Positions 9,197-18,166 are shown, counted from the stretch's first letter. The stretch: DNA of 64,000 nucleotides from Salinivirgaceae bacterium (GCA_017557785.1 JAFYYA010000146.1:1-64000); one strand, 5' to 3'. Translations and numbers: made by a program. Notes: generated from the sequence alone by a model not told the origin.

Positions 9197-9877
9197 ATGG
9201 AAGCAAAAAAGAATCCCCAAGCAGACTTAAGACGATTCGCAGGATTGTTCTTTGAGATCGGACTCGTAGTAGCGTTTTGCGCTGTACTGGGTGCATTCAG
9301 TTACACAGTCCAAGAGAAAAAACTTGCCGACTTTGGCAGTCTGGCCGATGTGATTGACGACATGGATTTGATTCCAATCACTCGACCGACAACGGTTACA
9401 CCGCCACCGCCGGCTGCACCTAAGGTTGCTGAAATAATCAACATTGTTGAAGATGAAGCAGACCTTGACGATGAACTCGAAATTGAAGATGTTGATGCCG
9501 ATCAGGATACGAAAATCGTTCTGATTGACAGACAGGAAGATGCTGAAGTGGAAGATGATGACTTGCCATTCCCCATGGCCGAGGTAATGCCACAATTCCC
9601 TGGCGGAGATGCCGCATTGCAAAAATACCTTGCATCGCATATACAATATCCCGAGATCGCTCGCGAGAACGGACTTCAGGGTAAAGTTTATGTACGCTTT
9701 GTAATCAACAGACGAGGTGAAGTAGAAGATGTCAGCATCGCACGCGGAGTTGATGCGGCTCTCGACAAAGAGGCTATGCGAGTAGTGCAGAGCCTTCCAA
9801 AATGGAGTCCGGGAATGCAGCACGGCAAGGCTGTCAGAGTGCTGTACACGGTGCCAATCAATTTCAAGTTGAATTAA
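9197..9877 (+). CDS. Energy transducer TonB (copy 1)
   Basis: 226-residue inner-membrane protein that couples the ExoB/D proton motor to outer-membrane TonB-dependent receptors. Layout: short basic cytoplasmic N-terminus (KKNPQADLRR), one transmembrane helix at about 14-36, an acidic and proline-rich periplasmic linker (TPPPPAAP and a run of Asp/Glu), and a TonB C-terminal domain from about 140 (FPGGDAALQKYLA, QGKVYVRFVINRRG, SLPKWSPGMQHGK). The next gene is a paralogue of identical length. No ExbB/ExbD genes are nearby. Confidence 0.93.
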   Translation: MEAKKNPQADLRRFAGLFFEIGLVVAFCAVLGAFSYTVQEKKLADFGSLADVIDDMDLIPITRPTTVTPPPPAAPKVAEIINIVEDEADLDDELEIEDVDADQDTKIVLIDRQEDAEVEDDDLPFPMAEVMPQFPGGDAALQKYLASHIQYPEIARENGLQGKVYVRFVINRRGEVEDVSIARGVDAALDKEAMRVVQSLPKWSPGMQHGKAVRVLYTVPINFKLN

Positions 9878-9883
9878 ACTTAA

Positions 9884-9908
9884 AAATGCCGGTCACGAGC
9901 CGGCATTT
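9884..9908 (+). terminator. Intrinsic terminator after TonB copy 1
   Basis: Stem AAATGCCGG / CCGGCATTT with a 7-base loop followed by TCTTTT, 6 bases after the stop codon. Confidence 0.85.
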
Positions 9909-9955
9909 CTTTTGCGCGGTCGATTGCTGACTAGGCAAAAAAGTTTTTCAATTTT

Positions 9956-9986
9956 TTGTCATATTATAATAAAAGTTCTACTTTTA
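9956..9986 (+). promoter_or_regulatory. Promoter of the second TonB gene
   Basis: -33 TTTTTTG ending at 9958, 20-base spacer, -7 TACTTTTA at 9979-9986; same elements and spacing as the first TonB promoter. Confidence 0.72.
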
Positions 9987-10020
9987 GCGGCTGAAAAAAC
10001 TTATACTAATAATAAACACT

Positions 10021-10701
10021 ATGGAACTTAAAAAGAATCCAAAAGCCGATTTGCGGCGATATAGCGGATTATTCCTGGAAGTGGGATTTGTAGTGGCTTT
10101 GGGCGTTGTTTTAGGCGCTTTCAGTTACACTGTTCACGAGAAGAATACCGCTGGTTTTGGCGAACTTGAAGATGTGGATTTCGAAGACGAAATCATCCCA
10201 ATTACGCGTCAACAGGAAATTACACCGCCGCCACCGCCGGAGGTTCCGAAGATTGCAGAGGTAATCAACATCGTTGAGGACGACGTTGAGATTGACGACG
10301 AACTTGACATTGCCGACGTTGAGGCCGACCAAGACACCGAGGTGGCAATTGTTGAAATGACGGAAGAAGAGGAAGTAGAAGAGGAGGAAGTGTTCTACAT
10401 TGTTGAGAACATGCCCGAATTCCCTGGTGGCGATGTCGCTCTGCGTACCTACATTGCTCAAAATGTGAAGTACCCTGAAATTGCAAAGGAAAACGGACTT
10501 TCAGGAAAGGTTTTCGTTCAGTTTGTGATCAATCAGAAAGGCGAGGTTCAGGATGTGAAGATTGCCCGTGGCGTTGACCCGGCTCTTGACAAAGAAGCTA
10601 TCCGTGTGGTGCAAGGTCTTCCGAAATGGAAACCTGGTTCGCAGCGTGGAAAACCAGTTCGCGTGTCATACACAGTGCCAATCAACTTCCAGTTGAACTA
10701 G
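10021..10701 (+). CDS. Energy transducer TonB (copy 2)
   Basis: 226 residues, same organisation as the preceding gene: KKNPKADLRR N-terminus, one membrane helix, acidic/proline linker (TPPPPPEVPK, then EEEEVEEEEV) and TonB C-terminal domain (FPGGDVALRTYIA, SGKVFVQFVINQKG, GLPKWKPGSQRGK). It evidently arose by tandem duplication. The linkers have diverged most while the N-terminus, membrane helix and C-terminal domain are conserved, so the copies may serve different receptors or simply add dosage. Its own promoter and terminator make it a separate transcription unit. Confidence 0.93.
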   Translation: MELKKNPKADLRRYSGLFLEVGFVVALGVVLGAFSYTVHEKNTAGFGELEDVDFEDEIIPITRQQEITPPPPPEVPKIAEVINIVEDDVEIDDELDIADVEADQDTEVAIVEMTEEEEVEEEEVFYIVENMPEFPGGDVALRTYIAQNVKYPEIAKENGLSGKVFVQFVINQKGEVQDVKIARGVDPALDKEAIRVVQGLPKWKPGSQRGKPVRVSYTVPINFQLN

Positions 10702-10714
10702 AATTTACAGGATA

Positions 10715-10743
10715 AGAATGCCGACAAAGTTTGCCGGCATTCT
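10715..10743 (+). terminator. Intrinsic terminator after TonB copy 2
   Basis: Stem AGAATGCCG / CGGCATTCT around a short loop, followed by a T-run. Confidence 0.85.
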
Positions 10744-10826
10744 TTTTTCATTATAACGCGCAGCCCGATGTGACGGCTGCTTTTATCAGTTTATAGAGTT
10801 TATCTTATCATCAAATAATTAATAAT

Positions 10827-13538
10827 ATGTCGAAAAAACGTGTTTACACATTCGGCAACAAGAAAGCCGAAGGAAAAGCAGACATGCGTAACCTGCTGGG
10901 TGGCAAGGGTGCCAACCTGGCGGAGATGTGTCTTTTGGGACTGCCAGTGCCCGCAGGTTTCACCATCACAACTGAGGTCTGCACTGAGTATTACGAGAAT
11001 AACTGCGAACTTCCGGCCGAACTTGAGGCTGATGTTTGGAAAGCAATGGCCGAAACTGAGGCCATTATGGGCAAGAAATACGGCGACCCTGAAAACGCAC
11101 TTCTGGTTTCGTGCCGCTCTGGTGCCCGCGCTTCAATGCCAGGTATGATGGACACCGTGCTCAACATTGGTGTCTGCTCTGCAACCATCCCCGGACTTAT
11201 CAAGAAAACAGGCAACGAGCGCTTTGTTTGGGACTCGTACCGCCGCCTGATTATGATGTATGCCGACGTTGTTATGGAGAAGGCTGAAGGCTTGGACTTC
11301 AACATCCGCAAACAACTCGACGATATGCTCGACGACTACAAGAAACAGAAAGGTTACGCTTCAGATACTGACCTTAGCGCCAACGATTTGAAATTCCTGG
11401 CCGACGAGTTCAAGAAGAAAATCAAAGTTGTTTTGGGCAAAGAATTCCCAGATGACGCTAAAGAGCAATTGATGGGCGGTATCAAAGCCGTGTTCAAGAG
11501 CTGGAACGGTAAGAAAGCCGTTTCGTACCGCCGCATCGAGGGTATTCCTGATGATTGGGGTACTGCCGTTAACGTTCAGTCAATGGTATTCGGCAATATG
11601 GGCGACACTTCGGCAACCGGCGTTGCATTCACCCGTAACCCCGCCACTGGCGAGAACCAGTTCTACGGTGAGTGGCTTATCAACGCTCAAGGCGAGGACG
11701 TTGTTGCAGGTATCCGCACACCGAACCCGCTTAACGACGAGACCAAGAACGAGCAGAACCAGCATCTGAAAAGTATGCAGGAGGCTATGCCTGGAACATA
11801 TAAGGAGTTGGTTGAAATCCGCGAGATTCTTGAGAAATCGTTCCACGATATGCTCGACATCGAGTTCACCATTCAGGAAGGCAAGCTGTTTATGCTGCAA
11901 TGCCGCGTCGGAAAACGTACTGGTACCGCCGCTCTGAATATGGCAATGGATATGCTTCACGAGAAGTTGATTGACGAGAAGACAGCCGTTCTGCGTGTTG
12001 ACCCGTCACAACTCGACGAGCTGCTTCACCCGATTCTTAACCCATCGGAAGAGAAACGTGTTAAGCCTATCGTTAAAGGTCTGCCTGCAGGTCCTGGCGC
12101 TGCTGTTGGTAAAGTTGTCTTCACTGCTGAGGATGCTGTTGCTTGGCACAAGAAGGGCGAGAAAGTTATTCTTGTCCGTGAGGAGACCAACCCTGAGGAT
12201 GTTGAGGGTATGCGTGCTGCCGATGGTGTTCTCACCGCTCGTGGTGGTATGACATCGCACGCCGCTTTGGTTGCCCGTGGCTGGGGTAAATGCTGCATCG
12301 TTGGTGCAGGTGCTCTGCACGTTGATGTGGTTAACAAGACTGCAAAAATCATCGGTACAGATATCGAATTCAAAGAGGGCGCAACTCTCACATTGAACGG
12401 AACCAAGGGCAATGCCTATATGGGTGAGCTGAAACTGATGGACGCTTCGGAGAATCCGCGTTTCCAAGAGTTTATGGGTTTGGTTGACAAAAACCGCAAG
12501 ATGGGTGTTCGCACCAACGCCGACAACCCGGACGACGCTCGCATTGCACGCGAGTTTGGCGCAGAGGGTATTGGTCTGTTCCGCACCGAGCATATGTTCT
12601 ACGGCAAGAACTCTGAAGAGCCGTTGTTCCTGCTTCGCAAGATGATTTTGAGCGCCGACGCTGAAGAGCGCCGCAAGGCTCTCGACGAGCTCTTCCCATT
12701 CATGAAGAAGGATATGAAGGCCACTCTGTTGGCTATGGACGGTCTGTCAGTTACCTTCCGTCTGCTCGACCCACCGTTGCACGAGTTTGTTCCGCAAGGT
12801 GCCGAGAAACAAGCCGAATTGGCTGCCGCTCTTGGCATTTCAGCTGCTGCTGTTGCAAAACGTGGCGAGGCTCTGCACGAGTCGAACCCGATGATGGGAC
12901 ACCGTGGTGTTCGTCTGGGCGTTACTTATCCTGAAATTTCTGAAACTCAGATACGTGCAATCTTTGAGTCGGCTGCCGAACTTATCAAAGACGGCAAAGA
13001 CCCGCACGCCGAGATTATGGTTCCTGTAACCTGCGATATGAGCGAGTTGGAATATACCCGCAAGATTGTCGACAAGGTTTACGCCGAAGTTTGCGCAAAA
13101 TTCGGCTTGAAGGAAATCGGCTTCAAGTTCGGTACAATGATTGAGATCCCGCGTGCCGCTCTGCTGGCCGACCGTATGGCAAAATATGCCGAGTTCTTCT
13201 CATTCGGTACCAACGACTTGACCCAGATGACCTTCGGCTTCAGCCGCGACGACATCGGTGCCTTTATGTCAGCTTACATCGACAAGAAGATGCTGCCAGC
13301 CGACCCATTCCAGACTATCGACCAGGACGGCGTTGGCCAACTGATTGCTTCGGCAACCAAACACGGTCGCTCAACACGCAAAGACCTGAAAGTGGGTATC
13401 TGCGGTGAGCAAGGTGGTGATCCTGCATCAGTTGAGTTCTGCTACAAATCTGGCTTGAACTACGTGAGCTGCTCGCCGTTCCGTGTTCCAATCGCACGTT
13501 TGGCTGCCGCTCAGGCAACAATCCGCAACAGCAAATAA
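10827..13538 (+). CDS. ppdK: Pyruvate, phosphate dikinase
   Basis: 903-residue enzyme interconverting pyruvate + ATP + Pi and phosphoenolpyruvate + AMP + PPi; in anaerobic Bacteroidota it can run in the glycolytic or gluconeogenic direction. ATP-grasp region opens with NLLGGKGANLAEM; the swivelling phosphohistidine domain carries GGMTSHAALVARGWGK with His478; the C-terminal PEP/pyruvate barrel contains GLFRTEHMF, SFGTNDLTQMTFG and the catalytic-Cys loop GICGEQGGDP. In that loop a Gln stands where the usual bacterial form has His (GEHGG). Length is normal. It is a single gene ending in an intrinsic terminator. Confidence 0.97.
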   Translation: MSKKRVYTFGNKKAEGKADMRNLLGGKGANLAEMCLLGLPVPAGFTITTEVCTEYYENNCELPAELEADVWKAMAETEAIMGKKYGDPENALLVSCRSGARASMPGMMDTVLNIGVCSATIPGLIKKTGNERFVWDSYRRLIMMYADVVMEKAEGLDFNIRKQLDDMLDDYKKQKGYASDTDLSANDLKFLADEFKKKIKVVLGKEFPDDAKEQLMGGIKAVFKSWNGKKAVSYRRIEGIPDDWGTAVNVQSMVFGNMGDTSATGVAFTRNPATGENQFYGEWLINAQGEDVVAGIRTPNPLNDETKNEQNQHLKSMQEAMPGTYKELVEIREILEKSFHDMLDIEFTIQEGKLFMLQCRVGKRTGTAALNMAMDMLHEKLIDEKTAVLRVDPSQLDELLHPILNPSEEKRVKPIVKGLPAGPGAAVGKVVFTAEDAVAWHKKGEKVILVREETNPEDVEGMRAADGVLTARGGMTSHAALVARGWGKCCIVGAGALHVDVVNKTAKIIGTDIEFKEGATLTLNGTKGNAYMGELKLMDASENPRFQEFMGLVDKNRKMGVRTNADNPDDARIAREFGAEGIGLFRTEHMFYGKNSEEPLFLLRKMILSADAEERRKALDELFPFMKKDMKATLLAMDGLSVTFRLLDPPLHEFVPQGAEKQAELAAALGISAAAVAKRGEALHESNPMMGHRGVRLGVTYPEISETQIRAIFESAAELIKDGKDPHAEIMVPVTCDMSELEYTRKIVDKVYAEVCAKFGLKEIGFKFGTMIEIPRAALLADRMAKYAEFFSFGTNDLTQMTFGFSRDDIGAFMSAYIDKKMLPADPFQTIDQDGVGQLIASATKHGRSTRKDLKVGICGEQGGDPASVEFCYKSGLNYVSCSPFRVPIARLAAAQATIRNSK

Positions 13539-13560
13539 TCTTAACGATTTGCAATATGAG

Positions 13561-13588
13561 AAAGCCCGACTCATAGTCGGGCTTTTTT
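13561..13588 (+). terminator. Intrinsic terminator of ppdK
   Basis: Perfect stem AAAGCCCGAC / GTCGGGCTTT with a 5-base loop and T-run, about 20 bases after the stop. Confidence 0.92.
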
Positions 13589-13691
13589 GTTTTGGTGCAT
13601 TTTTACGAACCGCAAGAAATGCCCGAAATGATTGAGTTTTCTAATAAAAAATCGTTGTATATTTGTGAGTAATAATTAATTATCGCTTACA

Positions 13692-13727
13692 GGTTTTACA
13701 TAATACGGATTATAGGACTTTAAGAAC
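13692..13727. repeat. 36-bp direct repeat, left copy
   Basis: GGTTTTACATAAT...ATTATAGGAC...TTAA; 30 of 36 positions match the copy at 14168-14203 by eye. The centre ATAAT/ATTAT is an inverted repeat so each copy can fold. Together the two copies bracket a small AT-rich membrane-protein gene. Confidence 0.75.
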
Positions 13728-13758
13728 TGTACGCAACGAAAACGAACAACTATGAAAA

Positions 13759-14124
13759 CTAATCTGTAGAGGTTAAAGATTTGTGAGGATATGTATAATA
13801 GATATTTAGTGCAAAGAAAGGGATTACTACAAAGGCATACACTCCCAATACGCCACGTGTAACTGCTAGTTCAATTAGACCTATTGAGTATAAACCAAAC
13901 GCAATTATCATTATTACAGATAGACAATAATACGTTTTACGTTTTAATAGACAAAAAGCAGCCCATAACAATAATGGACTTGGTATCGCTATTATCCATG
14001 CAATTATTGTTAAGAAGGCTACGAAAACATTATCTTCATTAGCACCTAGCCATAGAATATGAGCCAAAATAGTAATGCTTATCACGCTAAATAGTATGTC
14101 AATATAAGCGAGAACTCTTTTCAT
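13759..14124 (-). CDS. Small four-helix membrane protein of unknown function
   Basis: 121 residues, almost entirely hydrophobic. Predicted helices are at about 8-28, 34-58, 65-85 and 90-108, with a short polar tail (PHKSLTSTD). Base composition is clearly more AT-rich than the core genes on both sides. No family is recognised. It is the only gene between the two 36-bp direct repeats, in a roughly 510-bp segment, which suggests acquisition as a unit or a duplication-bounded insertion. Downstream lies the ppdK terminator on the opposite strand. Confidence 0.6.
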   Translation of the reverse strand: MKRVLAYIDILFSVISITILAHILWLGANEDNVFVAFLTIIAWIIAIPSPLLLWAAFCLLKRKTYYCLSVIMIIAFGLYSIGLIELAVTRGVLGVYAFVVIPFFALNIYYTYPHKSLTSTD

Positions 14125-14167
14125 ATTAACCAGAAATTATTATCACAAAAGTAATAAATTGCCATGC

Positions 14168-14203
14168 GGTTTTACATAATGCAAATTATAGGACCTTAAA
14201 ACC
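14168..14203. repeat. 36-bp direct repeat, right copy
   Basis: Second copy of GGTTTTACATAAT...ATTATAGGAC...TTAA. Its ends GGTTTT and AAAACC are also complementary, so it can form a longer imperfect hairpin than the left copy. Confidence 0.75.
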
Positions 14204-14212
14204 CTATAAATC

Positions 14213-14247
14213 AAAAAAGGAAAGCGTTCACCACTTTCCTTTTTTTT
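14213..14247. terminator. Intrinsic terminator after the sialate O-acetylesterase gene
   Basis: Stem AAAAAAGGAAAG / CTTTCCTTTTTT with a 9-base loop; it lies about 20 bases beyond the esterase stop on the minus strand and has A/T tracts on both sides. Confidence 0.75.
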
Positions 14248-14266
14248 GTCTAATCAGCCGCGCCAA

Positions 14267-16246
14267 TTACCAGCACTTGGTGCTTTGGAACGACGATGCG
14301 GGAAGGCCCGCGCCGTTGTAGAGCGTGGCTTGGTCAACGCAGTCATTCCAAAGGTAGCGCACCGATGCGGGGGCGGCAACCTTGTCGGATGTAACCTTCA
14401 CCTTTCCGTCTTCGATTACCGCTGTGGCGGGATAGTATTTGCCGTCTTTGCCAGCAATCTCAAAATCTTTGAGTTCGCCGCCTTTGGCGTTCAGACCTTC
14501 ACCGTAATCGAAACTCAGGTAGATGGCTTTCCCATTGATTTCCTGACTCTTGAACAGCGGGCCGCTGCAAACAACGTCTTTGCCGTAGATGTTCTTAAAC
14601 GCCCACAGCGCAAGGCGGTTGCCCACTTCAACCTTGTTGGCGGGGTGAATATTCTTGTTGTTGCCGATGTCGATGGTCGAAGCCATTCCCGAGTTGGCCA
14701 CCGACAGCGATACGCGCTGAGCCTCGCGAATTTCCTCAGAATGTCCGTTGGTGCCGTAGTCGTAGGGTGCAATCTGCACGTAGTAGAACGGGAAATCGCC
14801 CTGAGCCCACCTTTCGCGCCAAGCCTTAATCATTAGCGGGAACGTGCGGGTGTATTCCTCGGCGTGCCCCACGTTGGCCTCGCCCTGATACCAGATGGCA
14901 CCAGCCATTGCATAGCCTGCAAACGGCGCCACCATTGCGTTGTAAAGGCAGGTCGGCGTCATTTCGCTCAAATCGATGGGGCTAATCGGGCGTTGGAAAA
15001 ATTCCATTGACTGTATGTCGAATTTGTAGAGTTTACCTTTCGACAGTTCGGCCACGGGCAGATATTTCCAACTTCCCGCAAGCGACACGGCGGCTTTTTC
15101 GTTATCCTTCACGTAGCACTTCATTTTCGCGGGGTTGCCGTAGAGTCCGCCGCCGCCCATATTGTCGGTAACGCGGACGGCAATAACAGCCTTGCCAGCC
15201 TTAACCTTCTCGGCGGGAACGGTGTAAACGCGGTCGGCCTGATAGTTGTTGGTGCGGCCGATGGGTTCGCCGTTGAAGAAAGTCTCGTCGCCGTCGTCAA
15301 TCGCGCCAAGCGATACCACGAGTTCCTTGCCAGCCATTGCGGCGCTGATTTTTATGGTTTTACGGAACCACACAATGCCGTCGAAAGCGCGCACCTCGTT
15401 GTTGTTTTCCCAAAGAGTGGGGACGTTCATTGAGTGCCATTTGCTGTCGTCGAAATCGGGTTTTGCCAGGTCGCCGTCGCCAAGGTCGGGACGGGGGAAT
15501 GTCGGCACCGACTGCTTCTGCGCAAGCCAACTGTTGCGTTTCTCGATGATTGGCGAACTTGCCTCAATGTTTTTTGCAATCTGACTGTATTCGGGCACGT
15601 TTTTGATATATTCTTGCGGAATCCAACTCTCGACAGGCGTTCCGCCCCACGACGAGTTGATGATGCCCACAGGCACACCAAGTTCGGCATTGAGTTTTTT
15701 GGCAAAATAGTAGCACGTTGCGCCAAACTGCGGTGTGTTTTTCGGCGAAGCGGCCTTCCACTCGCCACCCGCCACGTTTTCCTCTTTAAAACTTGTGTTG
15801 CGTTCAGCCATAAAGATGCGGATGTCGTTGTTGGTGCTGTTGGCAATATCTTCAGGGCCGTTCAGAATGGTGCCGTAAGGGAAACCGCTCATAGGCATTT
15901 CCATATTGCTCTGCCCCGATGCGAACCACACCTCGCCAATCAGCACATTGTTGATGTAGATGGTGTTCTTGCCGTTGATAATCAGCGCGTAAGGTCCGCC
16001 AAACGATGGCGTCGCCACATTCGCCTTCCAAGTTCCGTCGGCTGCAGCTTCGGCAGTGACGGTTTTGTTGTCCCACGTGTTCGACACTGTGATTTTCTCG
16101 CCAGGCTCGGCAAATCCCCACACAGGGACCGAAGTTTTTTGCTGCAAAACCATTCCGTCGGTAAATAGCGGCGGCATTTTGACGTCGGCAGTGGCGCAGG
16201 CAGCAAACGCAGCCACAGCCGTCAGTGTAAGAATCGCCTTTTTCAT
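14267..16246 (-). CDS. Sialate O-acetylesterase (SGNH family)
   Basis: 659-residue secreted enzyme that removes O-acetyl groups from sialic acids, or acts as a related carbohydrate acetylesterase, in the periplasm or at the surface. Signal peptide MKKAILTLTAVAAFAACATA; block I of the SGNH hydrolases GQSNM at residues 111-115; a beta-sandwich sugar-binding insertion around residues 265-390 (WHSMNVPTLWE, GIVWFRKTI); then GAIWYQGEANVGHAEEY and the C-terminal catalytic region. The ATG at 16246 is chosen because the signal peptide begins there; a longer frame 27 bases upstream is unlikely. It fits a mucin-foraging life style. Confidence 0.9.
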   Translation of the reverse strand: MKKAILTLTAVAAFAACATADVKMPPLFTDGMVLQQKTSVPVWGFAEPGEKITVSNTWDNKTVTAEAAADGTWKANVATPSFGGPYALIINGKNTIYINNVLIGEVWFASGQSNMEMPMSGFPYGTILNGPEDIANSTNNDIRIFMAERNTSFKEENVAGGEWKAASPKNTPQFGATCYYFAKKLNAELGVPVGIINSSWGGTPVESWIPQEYIKNVPEYSQIAKNIEASSPIIEKRNSWLAQKQSVPTFPRPDLGDGDLAKPDFDDSKWHSMNVPTLWENNNEVRAFDGIVWFRKTIKISAAMAGKELVVSLGAIDDGDETFFNGEPIGRTNNYQADRVYTVPAEKVKAGKAVIAVRVTDNMGGGGLYGNPAKMKCYVKDNEKAAVSLAGSWKYLPVAELSKGKLYKFDIQSMEFFQRPISPIDLSEMTPTCLYNAMVAPFAGYAMAGAIWYQGEANVGHAEEYTRTFPLMIKAWRERWAQGDFPFYYVQIAPYDYGTNGHSEEIREAQRVSLSVANSGMASTIDIGNNKNIHPANKVEVGNRLALWAFKNIYGKDVVCSGPLFKSQEINGKAIYLSFDYGEGLNAKGGELKDFEIAGKDGKYYPATAVIEDGKVKVTSDKVAAPASVRYLWNDCVDQATLYNGAGLPASSFQSTKCW

Positions 16247-16372
16247 TGTGATGATGTTTTTAATCTGATGCAAGATATAAATTTTCGTATATGCGGAATA
16301 GCTTCCTTTTTAAATCGTTTTGGCGAAGATTTCGATACGTGAAACTATGCAAATCGACAATAGCAATTCCGG

Positions 16373-16403
16373 TTTGCAGATTCGGTTTAGTTGCCTAAAT
16401 TTG
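16373..16403 (+). promoter_or_regulatory. Promoter of radC
   Basis: -33 TTTG at 16373-16376, 19-base spacer, -7 TAAATTTG at 16396-16403, a full consensus match. It places the transcription start just upstream of the ATG at 16419 and so rules against longer upstream starts for radC. Confidence 0.75.
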
Positions 16404-16418
16404 GGCAAAATAACCGCA

Positions 16419-17111
16419 ATGAGTGATATTAAAAATCTGACAATCAAAGAGTGGAATGTCGATGACCGGCCGCGTGAGAAGATGCTGGCAAAGGGCATCT
16501 CGGCCTTGAGTGATGCCGAACTGCTTGCCATTCTGATCTCGACCGGCACCAGGAGCCAATCGGCGCTTGACCTTGCGCGTGCAGTGTTGCAGTCGGCAGG
16601 CAACAATCTGAACCTGTTGGGTAAATTCACAGTTGCCGACTTGCTGAAGACAAACGGCATTGGCAAGGCAAAGGCCGTAACCATTATGGCTGCTCTCGAA
16701 CTTGGGCGCCGCCGGCAGGGAATTGACCGTGAGCAAGTAGAAATAAAATCGAGCAGCGATGCCTTCAGTGTAATGCACCCGTTGATTGGCGACTTGCCGC
16801 ATGAGGAGTTTTGGGTGCTGTTTCTGAATACAGGTAACCGCTTGATCGACAAAGCATGCGTGGGACGCGGCGGAATAAACTCAACATCGGTTGATGTGCG
16901 GATAATAATGAAAATGGCTGTCGAGAAACTGGCAACATCAATTCTGCTGGTTCACAACCATCCGTCGGGATCATTGACGCCAAGCGCTGAGGACAAACGT
17001 CTAACTCAAAAGGTGATTGAAGCCGGCAAACTGCTGGACATAAGGGTGCTTGACCATGTGGTGATTACCGACAAGCAGTTTTTCAGTTTTGCCGACCAGG
17101 CAATGCTATAG
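16419..17111 (+). CDS. radC: RadC family JAB/MPN-domain protein
   Basis: 230 residues. N-terminal helix-hairpin-helix region (NGIGKAKAVTIMAA at about 79-92) and a JAB/MPN metalloprotease-like domain with HNHPSG at 179-184 and Asp192 completing the zinc-binding set. It was historically named a DNA repair protein; its true activity is unsettled. The chosen ATG follows a consensus promoter directly. It converges on the lipoprotein gene that ends 7 bases downstream, with no terminator visible between them. Confidence 0.94.
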   Translation: MSDIKNLTIKEWNVDDRPREKMLAKGISALSDAELLAILISTGTRSQSALDLARAVLQSAGNNLNLLGKFTVADLLKTNGIGKAKAVTIMAALELGRRRQGIDREQVEIKSSSDAFSVMHPLIGDLPHEEFWVLFLNTGNRLIDKACVGRGGINSTSVDVRIIMKMAVEKLATSILLVHNHPSGSLTPSAEDKRLTQKVIEAGKLLDIRVLDHVVITDKQFFSFADQAML

Positions 17112-17118
17112 CAAATTA

Positions 17119-17523
17119 TTACTTGCGTACGATAATATATTTAGTGACCCTGCTGACCGTTTTTGTCTCTTCATTAATAGCATTGTAAATGACAAGGTAA
17201 CTATTGTAGTCGCCGAGCGTCAGTGTTGCGGATTTTTCAACACTAGCGGTATCGGGAAATTCGTCGCATAAATCCTGAATGGCTTCACCATAGAACCAAA
17301 CGGTGTCTTTATTCAAACTTGGCTGCACGCGATACTCTTTAATACATATTCCTTTGTCCAATACGAAATCGGCTGTGAATTTTATGCCGGCGTCAACGGT
17401 ATCGGGGATGTCGGCACTCACAATGGGCACATTGACTTCAGTTGGGCACCATGCACCTTTTTTGCAGGCTACAACAGCAGCAACCATGGCCACAAATGTT
17501 GTAAATATCAATAATCGTTTCAT
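17119..17523 (-). CDS. Lipoprotein of unknown function
   Basis: 134 residues from MKRLLIFTTFVAMVAAVVAC; lipobox VVAC, so probably exported and lipidated. The mature part is beta-rich with several Cys (ACKKGAWC, LDKGIC, IQDLC) and ends TKYIIVRK. An ATG two codons upstream (17529) is an equally possible start. No family recognised. Nine bases separate it from the nitroreductase stop upstream on the same strand, so the two are probably cotranscribed. Confidence 0.8.
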   Translation of the reverse strand: MKRLLIFTTFVAMVAAVVACKKGAWCPTEVNVPIVSADIPDTVDAGIKFTADFVLDKGICIKEYRVQPSLNKDTVWFYGEAIQDLCDEFPDTASVEKSATLTLGDYNSYLVIYNAINEETKTVSRVTKYIIVRK

Positions 17524-17531
17524 AACCATAT

Positions 17532-18056
17532 TTACAATGTTAGATGATGTACTTTTTCGAATTTCAAATCGGCATCGGTGCGGGCAGGTTTTTCTTCGGC
17601 CTTGTAACCAATGGCGACAACAGCTAAAACTTCATGCTCAGGTTTGAGATTTAGCAATTTGCGCAGATTTTCGGTTGCCGGAACGCCATCTTCGGTTCCG
17701 CGTTGGCGCATCTGCACCCAGCAAGCCCCCAATCCTTGATTTTCGGCTTCAAGCATGATGAGTGTTGTAGCTATCGATGCGTCTTCGATCCAAACATCTG
17801 ACTTCGATGTATCGGCAACCACAACAATGGCCAGCGGAGCGCTTGCTACCAGCGCCGCGCCATGGGCTTTGGCCTGCGATAATTTTGCAAGCATATCGGG
17901 CTCGTCGGCCACGATGAACTCACACGGATAGACCGATTTGCCTGATGGAGCCAGCAGTCCGGCTTTCAATATTGCTTCAACCTTTTGTCGCTCAACGGGT
18001 TGATCCGTAAATTTACGATGACTGCGGCGTTTGCGTATCAATTCTGAAAATTCCAT
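17532..18056 (-). CDS. Nitroreductase family protein
   Basis: 174-residue FMN-dependent oxidoreductase. The N-terminal RKRRSHRKFTDQPV is the flavin-phosphate binding signature, followed by LLAPSGKSVYPCEFIV and the dimer-interface region EAENQGLGACWVQMRQRG. The C-terminal EVLAVVAIGYKAEEKP is typical of the NfsA/FRP-like group. The substrate cannot be inferred. It lies directly upstream of the small lipoprotein gene on the minus strand. Confidence 0.92.
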   Translation of the reverse strand: MEFSELIRKRRSHRKFTDQPVERQKVEAILKAGLLAPSGKSVYPCEFIVADEPDMLAKLSQAKAHGAALVASAPLAIVVVADTSKSDVWIEDASIATTLIMLEAENQGLGACWVQMRQRGTEDGVPATENLRKLLNLKPEHEVLAVVAIGYKAEEKPARTDADLKFEKVHHLTL

Positions 18057-18135
18057 AGTTCAATAATAGTCAGTTTCGTTATCGAATTTTGTGCCGCAAG
18101 TTATAAACTTCGGTTTAGAAAACCGACCTAAAACT

Positions 18136-18143
18136 TATCTTTG
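18136..18143 (+). promoter_or_regulatory. -7 element before the DUF4494 gene
   Basis: TATCTTTG matches TAnnTTTG exactly, 24 bases before the ATG; a weak -33 (TTTA) lies about 18 bases upstream. Confidence 0.55.
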
Positions 18144-18166
18144 GCCACAATTAAAACGATAGAAAA

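Noticed and set aside
13692..14203. Integron attC sites flanking a gene cassette
   Set aside because: The repeats fold imperfectly like attC but lack the GTTRRRY/RYYYAAC core triplets, and no integrase is in the window.
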